A stretch of 20,370 nt of DNA, taken from contig JAHECH010000007.1 of NCBI GenBank assembly GCA_024641835.1, positions 1 through 20,370 of the forward strand. The letters run 5' to 3'. Source of the stretch: Deltaproteobacteria bacterium (lineage in GTDB: Bacteria > Desulfobacterota > DSM-4660 > Desulfatiglandales > HGW-15). Shown here piece by piece: positions 14,761 through 20,370 of the stretch. The notes under the pieces were generated by a model. That model saw only the letters and a list, made by a program, of their open reading frames with translations. It made no database searches and had not been told where the DNA came from. The first letter of the stretch is position 1. Each line of letters begins with the position of its first letter. Made by a program: the position numbers and the translations under genes.

Positions 14761-15723
14761 CTATGGAGAAGGCTTGGAAGACCACCTCCTGGCGGAGTGG
14801 GGCCGTGACCTTTCGCAATTCCTTTTGTCCTGAGGGGACTGGAGACCGTTGACCAGTCCAAGAAAAGCCTTGGATGGCGGTGAGAGGGTCACGCCCTCAG
14901 GAACCACGATGATAGTTTGAATGTAGATGGGCCCCTCGACAAGCTCCACGGGCCTGAGAAGACCCATTTTCGCTTCCATCTGCACTTCGGGTTTGTACAG
15001 GAAAGATATCCCGCGGCCCTGAATGACGTACTCCTTGATGAACTCCACACTGCCTGCCTCCACAAGGACGGATGGTTTGACACCATAAGAGTCCAAAAAG
15101 GAAAGCATGAAATGCCTGGAGCCTGACCCCGGTTCTCGGATGATGATCGGCTCGCTTCGAAGTTCCCGGCACGACACCACGCCTCTTTTAGCAAAGCGGT
15201 GATCCGGTGAGACGACCAGACAGAACTCCTCGGGCTTGTATGGAATAACCTTGACTTTGCTCGGAAGTGGGATTGCCCCAATGATGCTGAGGTCGTACTT
15301 GAAATTCGCCACACCTTCGGCGATTTCGCTGGAGCTTCCCACCTCCAGGGATACTTTTATGCTGGGAAATTTCTCCTGGTAGCGAGAAATGAGTCCGGGC
15401 ATGAGATGCCTGGCAAAACTGCGTGTTGTACCGATGATGAGGGAGCCATGGGTGAGGGTGGCGAAGCCTTTCAAGGCGTGCTCCATTTCATCCACGATGC
15501 TGAATAGTTTCTCAGCATACTTGAAAAGAACGCTGCCCTCATCCGTGAGTTCAAGGAACTTCCCCCGTTTTCTGAAGAGGGCTACTTCAAGGTATTGTTC
15601 CAAGGCTTTGATCTGCATGGTCACGGCCGGCTGGGTCACAAAAAGCGCCTCCGCCGCCTTGGTGAGGTTTTTGTCCTTGGCCGCATAGTAGAAAACTCGA
15701 AGGTGATTGAGATTGATTTGCAT
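14761..15723 (-). CDS. LysR-family transcriptional regulator 2
   Basis: Counting from ATG 15723, the 320-residue protein begins MQINLNHLRVFYYAAKDKNL and continues TKAAEALFVTQPAVTMQIKA, the LysR helix-turn-helix. The effector-binding domain contains LIIGTTRSFARHLMPGLISR, IIREPGSGSRHFMLSFLD and FIKEYVIQGRGISFLYKPEV, aligning with LysR 1 block by block; the two are clear paralogues. A longer in-frame start at 15780 exists, but it would put the operator inside the gene and has no family support. The palindrome of site C ends about 8 bp before the ATG, so binding would block its own transcription or translation start. No ribosome-binding site is seen, and the mRNA may be nearly leaderless. It is divergent from the EMO-EtfAB genes and probably cotranscribed with the AOR gene. 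Confidence 0.9.
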   Translation of the reverse strand: MQINLNHLRVFYYAAKDKNLTKAAEALFVTQPAVTMQIKALEQYLEVALFRKRGKFLELTDEGSVLFKYAEKLFSIVDEMEHALKGFATLTHGSLIIGTTRSFARHLMPGLISRYQEKFPSIKVSLEVGSSSEIAEGVANFKYDLSIIGAIPLPSKVKVIPYKPEEFCLVVSPDHRFAKRGVVSCRELRSEPIIIREPGSGSRHFMLSFLDSYGVKPSVLVEAGSVEFIKEYVIQGRGISFLYKPEVQMEAKMGLLRPVELVEGPIYIQTIIVVPEGVTLSPPSKAFLGLVNGLQSPQDKRNCERSRPHSARRWSSKPSP

Positions 15724-16026
15724 ATAGAATCTATAAGCTAGACTTATAGATATATAAAACTTATTGCTTTGACATGTCAATTGATTTGGGAGGTAATACG
15801 ATCAAACTGTCACAACAGGTAAACAGTTGAGGAGATCATCACTGAGGGCTTCAGTCTGCGAAAGGTCTGTCAGGAAAGGGGCAGAACCTCGTGATCATGA
15901 GTGCGTGAAGTGGTGAACCACAGATGCGCTTGCTTTGGTAGAAGACTGAAAGGACAACCAGAAATCCAGGACTTTGGCGGAGTTCACCTCCAGGGGAATG
16001 GGTAAAGCAAGCCTGAGAGGGTTTTC
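15724..16026. other. 303-bp divergent region between lysR 2 and EMO-like gene
   Basis: It contains the composite site C (15732-15775) and then about 250 bp of leader for the plus-strand genes. The Shine-Dalgarno GAGAGG stands just before ATG 16027. A short stop-bounded frame at 15823-15894 reads TVEEIITEGFSLRKVCQERG, resembling the helix-turn-helix of small terminase-like proteins, but it is tiny and has no start codon. Confidence 0.5.
15732..15775 (+). promoter_or_regulatory. Composite LysR-type site C (between lysR 2 and EMO-like gene)
   Basis: TATAAGCTAGACTTATA (15732-15748) is the most symmetric of the three palindromes: CTATAAG and CTTATAG flank a 5-bp centre. After 20 bp comes TTGACAT (15769-15775), reading toward the plus-strand EMO-EtfAB genes. 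TTGACATGTCAA is itself a palindrome. TAATAC lies 19 bp beyond TTGACA, so a weak sigma-70 promoter is possible. Orientation relative to the target operon is the same as in copies A and B. Confidence 0.65.
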
Positions 16027-18012
16027 ATGATACCAGAAAGGGCGATCTTTTGGAAGATCGGGGAAGCTTGGCTCTTTTATGTTGCAGCTGCTTTTGCTGT
16101 AGGTCTGTTTCTTATAGGTGTTGCCGCTCATGTATTCGTTTGGCTGAAAAGCACACCAAAAGGCAAGGTTGCTTTTTCACGACAGGCCTTGAAGCAAACC
16201 GTGTTGGATGTTTTCCTGGGCCTGCGTGTGCTGAAGGGTGAACTGCCAGCTGGCATCATGCATTCCTTGATGTTCTGGGGATTCGTCATTTTGTCTGTAG
16301 GCACGACCTTGCTGCTCATACATGAGCATTTGCACCGATTCCTGGTGGGCAGGACCTATCTTTATTTTGAGCTGTCCATGGAAATCGGCGGGCTGATCCT
16401 CTTGGCAGGGATCCTCTGGGCGCTTGTTCGCAGGTACCTTCAACGTATCCCAAGGCTTGAACAGAGGCTGGAAGATGCTTTGGTGCCCCTATGGTTGCTG
16501 ATTGTGGTATGTTCGGGTTTCATGTTGGAAGGGGCAAGATTGGCATCTCAGAAGCCGGCTTGGGGCCATTGGTCTTTTGTTGGGTTATGGATGGCAGGTT
16601 TGGTCTCAGATTCGACGGCGCAATCGGCCTATCCCTATCTTTGGTGGGGTCATGCCCTGTTGAGCCTCGGATTCATCGCCATAATCCCTTTTACCAAACT
16701 ATTTCACATGGTGGGAGCGCCTGCTGCCTATTACCTTCATCATTCTTCAGAAGGATCTAGAGAAACATCCCCATCTTTCCAGGAACTCGACGAAGCGCCG
16801 CTGAATACGGACGAGGCGTCGCTGGATTTTATCGATACGCCCCTGAAGATCGGAGATGTCGTCTTCTATGATGCCTGCATGCGATGCGGGCGTTGTGTGA
16901 AAGCATGTCCGTCGACCGGCGCGGGCGAAGCCTTTGGGCCCCGCGATTTTATCCAAGCCACGATTCATGGATTGTGGCAACAACATTCTCCTGTCGGAGA
17001 TATTCGGTTTCTCACCAAGGATCATCCGATAGATCCCAAGGCGCCCTGGCACTGTACGACCTGTGCAGCGTGTTTGGAGGTCTGCCCTGTGTACGGCGCC
17101 ACCTTTGAGGCCGTTTCGAGAAAGCGGGCCATGCTTATCCAGGAAGGAACGGGCGTGCCTGATCTCATGAACCAGACCCTTGAGAGGCTCTTTAATTATG
17201 AGAACCCCTGGGTTTCTTCCAAGAGGGAGAAGGCGGCCTGGACAAAGGGTTTGGATATCCCTGCCCTGGCAAAGGGCGGGAAGGGGGCTGATCTCTGCTA
17301 TTTTGTCGGATGCACGACCTCCATCGACGCAAGAGCCCAGGCCATAGCCAAATCCTTCTCGAGCATCTTGAAGCATGGAGGGGTGAGTTTTGGGATTCTT
17401 GGCGAAAAGGAACCGTGCTGCGGGGACATCGCCAGAGTGGTTGGAGAGGTAGGTCTATTTCAGGAGAAGAAGGCGAACTGCCTAGACCTTTTCACTCAAT
17501 ATGACATCAAGCAGATCGTGACCTCCTCACCCCATTGCTTCCATGCGTTTCTCAACGAATACCCGGAAAAGAACTTTGGAGTGAGGCACTACTCCTTGCT
17601 GTTAAGGGAACTCATCGGCGATGGAAAACTCCGGTTCAAGACGAACGGAAAACTCACGGTGACTTATCATGACCCTTGTTATCTCGGTCGGCACAATCGG
17701 ATCTTTGAGGAACCAAGGGACGTCATCCGCGCGATCCCCGGTACTACATTGATCGAGATGGGTCACCATGGTCCTGACAGCCTCTGCTGCGGCGCAGGAG
17801 GAGGAAGGATGTGGCAGGGGAAAGAACTGGATGGTGAGGCAAGAATGAGCGAAATCAGGGTGAGGGAAGCCCACGCCACCGGGGCAGAGGTCCTGATCAC
17901 GGCCTGTCCTCTGTGTCTCATCATGCTGGAAGATGCTTTGAAGACCCTGGGATTGGAAAAGGAACTGAAGGTCATGGACCTCAACGAGCTGGTTTTGCGT
18001 TCATTGGAATAG
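16027..18012 (+). CDS. EMO/HdrD-like membrane-bound iron-sulfur oxidoreductase
   Basis: The protein has 661 residues. Residues 1-235 form about six transmembrane helices of the NarI/cytochrome-b type, with candidate haem-ligand histidines at 79 (MHSLMFWGF), 99-103 (HEHLH), 209 (WWGHALLS) and 227 (KLFHMVG). Then follow two [4Fe-4S] motifs, CMRCGRCVKACP (284-295) and CTTCAACLEVCP (343-354), and two CCG domains of the HdrB/HdrD type: CYFVGC with EPCCGD (424-470) and HDPCYLGRHN with SLCCGAGGGRMW (about 550-597). This architecture is that of the Etf:menaquinone oxidoreductases (EMO) of anaerobic fatty-acid and aromatic degraders. EtfA and EtfB genes follow directly, fitting electron delivery from acyl-CoA dehydrogenases to the quinone pool. 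Site C upstream ties it to the aromatic genes. Confidence 0.9.
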   Translation: MIPERAIFWKIGEAWLFYVAAAFAVGLFLIGVAAHVFVWLKSTPKGKVAFSRQALKQTVLDVFLGLRVLKGELPAGIMHSLMFWGFVILSVGTTLLLIHEHLHRFLVGRTYLYFELSMEIGGLILLAGILWALVRRYLQRIPRLEQRLEDALVPLWLLIVVCSGFMLEGARLASQKPAWGHWSFVGLWMAGLVSDSTAQSAYPYLWWGHALLSLGFIAIIPFTKLFHMVGAPAAYYLHHSSEGSRETSPSFQELDEAPLNTDEASLDFIDTPLKIGDVVFYDACMRCGRCVKACPSTGAGEAFGPRDFIQATIHGLWQQHSPVGDIRFLTKDHPIDPKAPWHCTTCAACLEVCPVYGATFEAVSRKRAMLIQEGTGVPDLMNQTLERLFNYENPWVSSKREKAAWTKGLDIPALAKGGKGADLCYFVGCTTSIDARAQAIAKSFSSILKHGGVSFGILGEKEPCCGDIARVVGEVGLFQEKKANCLDLFTQYDIKQIVTSSPHCFHAFLNEYPEKNFGVRHYSLLLRELIGDGKLRFKTNGKLTVTYHDPCYLGRHNRIFEEPRDVIRAIPGTTLIEMGHHGPDSLCCGAGGGRMWQGKELDGEARMSEIRVREAHATGAEVLITACPLCLIMLEDALKTLGLEKELKVMDLNELVLRSLE

Positions 18013-18067
18013 GCAGGGAATCCTGTGCCGAACAAATGATGACGGTCTCGTAAGAAGTCCTCTAAGC

Positions 18068-18154
18068 CGTCACCCCGGCGAAAGCCGGGGTCCAGAAGTT
18101 CTTGGTATCCAGAAGTTCTTGGTATCCCTGGATTCCGGCTTCCGCCGGAATGAC
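18068..18154. repeat. REP-like double hairpin with internal 17-bp duplication
   Basis: Two hairpins, CCCCGGCGAAAGCCGGGG (18073-18090) and ATTCCGGCTTCCGCCGGAAT (18132-18151), flank two perfect tandem copies of TCCAGAAGTTCTTGGTA (18091-18107 and 18108-18124). The outer ends, GTCACCCCGGC and GCCGGAATGAC, are inverted relatives. This is the common dispersed 'GTCATTCCGGC' palindromic repeat of many proteobacteria, enlarged here by one duplication. It lies between the EMO-like gene and etfA, and may affect their relative expression. Confidence 0.75.
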
Positions 18155-18243
18155 TGAGGCAGGCGGTTTAAGGCTTTTTAGCAAGTCGTCAATAAGGCGG
18201 TAGAAAGTATTAAAACAATCAGGAATAGGGAGGGCTGGGAGCG

Positions 18244-19227
18244 ATGAGTGACGTATTGATATTGGTTGAAACCAAAGAGGGTGCCTTGGACAAGAAGACC
18301 CTCGAACTGATACGAGGGGGAAGCGGCCTGGCAAAGGAGCTGGGCACCGGAGCCTCAGCCGTTGTGGTCGGACATGAAACCTCTCTGTTGGCAGAATCGG
18401 TTGCGTCTTATGGATTGAATAAGGTCTATCGGCTGGAGCATCCGCTCCTCAAAGGCTTTAAACCCGATGCCTGGGTAGGGGCCTTGGAGTGGCTGTGCAA
18501 GCAGATTGTGCCCAGAGTGTTTCTCATCAGCCATGCTTTTGTGGGCAGGGAAGTGGCCCCTAGGCTCGCGTATCGGCTGAATACGGAGCTGACCACGGAC
18601 TGCACCGGATTGAAGATCGATCCTGCGGACAAAGCGCTCATTCGCACAAAACCCATCTATGGGGGGAACGCTGTGGCCATCGTGAAGACGGAAGGCAGCC
18701 CTCAGGTCGTCACCGTGAGGAGAGGGGCTTTTGAGCCGGTAGAGGAAACGGCGACGAAGAGCGAGATGGTGCCCCTGACCCCCCCTCTCGATGAATCCCT
18801 CATAAGGGTCAAGTCCCTGAAGACGGTGGAACAGGAAGTCGTCGAACTGGATAAAGCGAACATCGTCATATCCGGTGGACGAGGGATCGCTGAGAAAGAG
18901 GATTTTGAAGTGCTGATCGCCTTGGCCAAGGCGCTGAGCAAGACCCATGGGAAGGTAATGGTCGGATGCAGTAGACCGGTTGTAGACAAAGGTTGGATGT
19001 CCTCTGACCACCAGGTCGGTTTGACCGGTTCGATGATTTCCCCTGAAGCCTATGTGGCCGTCGGGATATCAGGGGCCGTTCAACATCTGGTGGGAATGAT
19101 TCGATCAAAGAAAATCATCGCGATCAATACGGATCTCGGCTGCAATATGTTCAAGGTAGCCGACTTTGGAGTGGTTGGTGATTACAAGGAGATCCTGCCC
19201 GCATTGATCAAGAAACTGGAGGAGTGA
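18244..19227 (+). CDS. etfA: Electron transfer flavoprotein alpha subunit
   Basis: The 327 residues are full length. The N-terminal ETF domain starts MSDVLILVETKEGALDKKTLEL. The C-terminal FAD domain has ISGGRGI, SRPVVDKGWMSSDHQVGLTG and YVAVGISGAVQHLVGM, all diagnostic. The loop that normally reads INKDPxAPIF is INTDLGCNMF here, so the conserved Lys and Pro are replaced and a Cys is introduced. The ETF carries electrons from acyl-CoA dehydrogenases (FAD) to a membrane acceptor, here presumably the EMO-like protein upstream. GGGAGGG precedes the ATG. The order etfA then etfB is the reverse of the commonest order. The gap to etfB is 2 bp, so translation is probably coupled. Confidence 0.95.
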   Translation: MSDVLILVETKEGALDKKTLELIRGGSGLAKELGTGASAVVVGHETSLLAESVASYGLNKVYRLEHPLLKGFKPDAWVGALEWLCKQIVPRVFLISHAFVGREVAPRLAYRLNTELTTDCTGLKIDPADKALIRTKPIYGGNAVAIVKTEGSPQVVTVRRGAFEPVEETATKSEMVPLTPPLDESLIRVKSLKTVEQEVVELDKANIVISGGRGIAEKEDFEVLIALAKALSKTHGKVMVGCSRPVVDKGWMSSDHQVGLTGSMISPEAYVAVGISGAVQHLVGMIRSKKIIAINTDLGCNMFKVADFGVVGDYKEILPALIKKLEE

Positions 19228-19229
19228 TC

Positions 19230-20024
19230 ATGAAAGAGGCGAAAATCATCGTTTGTGCGAAACAGATACCCGATCCGGAAGCGCCGTTTTCAAACGTCAG
19301 CGTCAATGTTGAGAAGAAAGAGGTCGTGGTGGATGCTCCGGATGTGATCAGCCCCTATGACGAAAACGCCCTGGAAGCAGCGATCAGGATGAAAGAAGAG
19401 GCGGGGGGAAAGATCACTGTTTTGAGCATGGGCAGGAAGGTTTCGGATACTGTGCTGAGAAAGACGTTAGCGGCCGGGGCTGATGCCTTGATCCTTCTGG
19501 AAGATCCTGCATTCGAGAGGCTGGAGAGTCGTTCCATCGCTTACGTGCTTTCCTCCGCGATCAAGAAGCTTGGCGAGTATGATCTGATCCTGACAGGGAG
19601 GCAAGCCGGAGACTGGGACTCAGGGCAGGTGGGCCTGATCTTGGCTGAATTGCTTGGCATTCCGTCCATCAGCTTGGCGCGGTCGATAAAGATCAAGGAT
19701 AGCAGTGTGGTGGTGGAAAAGCTTGTCCCGGTGGGCTACGAAGTGGTTGAGGCAGGGCTGCCTGCCTTGGTCACGGTGAGCAATGAGGTGGGAGAGCTGA
19801 GGTATGTTGCAAGAAGCAAGATGATGGCGCTGCTCAGGAGGCCAATGGCCATTCCTAAATGGGGGACGAATCAACTCGGCCTGAGCGCGGAGGCCCTCAA
19901 GCCTGTCCAGCTCACTGAGCTGTGCCCGCCGCCGGACATGAGGAGGGCGTGTGTGTTCATCGAAGGGGCATCGCCTGACGAAAAGGCGGACAAGCTGGCT
20001 TCGGTTTTCAAGGGACTCAGATAA
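19230..20024 (+). CDS. etfB: Electron transfer flavoprotein beta subunit
   Basis: The 264 residues are normal for EtfB. It begins MKEAKIIVCAKQIPDPEAPF, and contains ISPYDENALEAAIRMKEEAG, the AMP/FAD-site region VLRKTLAAGADALILLED, and the signature LTGRQAGDWDSGQVGLILAELLGIPSIS. A related segment, VEAGLPALVTVSNEVGELRY, follows. The start was set at ATG 19230 because GGAGG overlapping the etfA stop sits at ideal distance; the GTG at 19224 would overlap etfA. Together with EtfA it forms the soluble electron carrier. The long bifurcating-type features cannot be judged with confidence by eye, so confurcation with NADH is left open. Confidence 0.95.
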   Translation: MKEAKIIVCAKQIPDPEAPFSNVSVNVEKKEVVVDAPDVISPYDENALEAAIRMKEEAGGKITVLSMGRKVSDTVLRKTLAAGADALILLEDPAFERLESRSIAYVLSSAIKKLGEYDLILTGRQAGDWDSGQVGLILAELLGIPSISLARSIKIKDSSVVVEKLVPVGYEVVEAGLPALVTVSNEVGELRYVARSKMMALLRRPMAIPKWGTNQLGLSAEALKPVQLTELCPPPDMRRACVFIEGASPDEKADKLASVFKGLR

Positions 20025-20085
20025 CTGGCGGAGTCGTTGTTCCTTTTCATATTCAAACAAGAAAATTTAACGAGGAGGTAACGAA

Positions 20086-20370
20086 ATGGCTGACAAAGTT
20101 TACGATGCGATCATCATTGGAGGAGGACATCACGGAACGACCATTGCGCCGTACCTGGCCAAGGCAGGATTGAAGGTTGGGGTCTTTGAGCGGTTGGATC
20201 ATTTGGGCGGGGGAGCGATCACGGAGGATCTCCCCTCTCCCGGATTTCGTGGGAATTTTTGCGCCCATTTTACACGCTACTACGGCCATCCGGCCTATAA
20301 GGAATTCAATCTTCGAGAGGAAGGACTGGAATATACCTTCCCGGATACTAATGAGGCCATTATCTTTGAT
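20086..20370 (+). CDS. Phytoene-desaturase-like FAD-dependent oxidoreductase (3' partial)
   Basis: Only the first 95 codons are present; the frame is open to the right edge. AGGAGG lies 7 bp before ATG 20086. The N-terminus reads MADKVYDAIIIGGGHHGTTI and continues through VGVFERLDHLGGGAITED, a flavin-binding Rossmann start plus the GG motif of the phytoene dehydrogenase/amine oxidase type. The usual GGGHNG is GGGHHG. It follows etfB after 61 bp on the same strand, so it probably belongs to the EMO-EtfAB operon, and may feed electrons into EtfAB. The substrate cannot be read from this fragment. Confidence 0.8.
   Translation, partial: MADKVYDAIIIGGGHHGTTIAPYLAKAGLKVGVFERLDHLGGGAITEDLPSPGFRGNFCAHFTRYYGHPAYKEFNLREEGLEYTFPDTNEAIIFD

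Noticed and set aside
15724..15780. Longer start for LysR 2 at 15780
   Set aside because: The extra 19 residues are not part of the LysR family pattern, and the extension would put the site C palindrome inside the coding region.
18355..19011. 218-codon minus-strand frame opposite etfA
   Set aside because: It shadows a well-conserved etfA, is rich in His and Arg as expected from a complement frame, and has no ribosome-binding site.
1..20370. CRISPR arrays, tRNA or rRNA genes
   Set aside because: I saw no regularly spaced direct repeats of CRISPR type, no tRNA cloverleaf and no rRNA-like sequence when reading the window; weak or fragmentary tRNAs could escape inspection by eye.

Overview
The window looks like a catabolic island from an anaerobic, probably Desulfobacterota (deltaproteobacterial), chromosome at roughly 50% GC. 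That placement is an inference from gene content: a tungsten-type aldehyde:ferredoxin oxidoreductase, a membrane HdrD/EMO-type iron-sulfur oxidoreductase with EtfAB, UbiD/UbiX carboxylation genes, and split PEP-synthase-like genes resembling phenylphosphate synthase. No gene names the species.

Layout. (1) 2-2920, plus strand: the 3' part of a GltD-like flavoprotein fused to a DmsB-like ferredoxin, a 327-bp inverted-repeat element, a DUF1566 protein and a stand-alone receiver protein. (2) 2923-11479, minus strand, read right to left: ppsA-like (phosphohistidine subunit), ppsB-like (ATP-grasp subunit), an internally duplicated membrane protein, ubiD-like, UPF0261/Tm-1-like, and ubiX. (3) 11862-12824, plus strand: LysR regulator 1, divergent from ppsA. 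(4) 12899-15723, minus strand: LysR regulator 2 followed by the AOR-family enzyme. (5) 16027 to the right edge, plus strand: EMO-like membrane Fe-S protein, EtfA, EtfB and the start of a phytoene-desaturase-like flavoprotein.

How the parts may work together (inference). The PpsAB-like pair would phosphorylate a phenolic substrate with ATP. The UbiD enzyme, with prenylated FMN made by UbiX, would then carboxylate the ring. The AOR could oxidise an aromatic aldehyde or reduce an acid. EtfAB plus the EMO-like protein would move electrons from acyl-CoA dehydrogenation to the quinone pool. The set lacks the CBS subunit, second UbiD paralogue and HAD phosphatase of the Thauera phenol system, so the substrate is open.

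The most informative non-coding signal is a composite site present three times. It is a 17-bp LysR-type palindrome (TATAAG-N5-CTTATA in its best copy), then 20-21 bp, then TTGACAT. One copy lies upstream of each catabolic transcription unit (ubiD, ppsA, EMO-EtfAB), always in the same orientation and 250-285 bp before the gene. Two paralogous LysR genes with nearly identical recognition helices lie beside two of the copies, suggesting one cross-wired regulon.

Several intergenic regions also hold structured repeats (an IS200/IS605-like folded element, REP-like hairpins, an inverted-repeat element) and short relics of lost genes.
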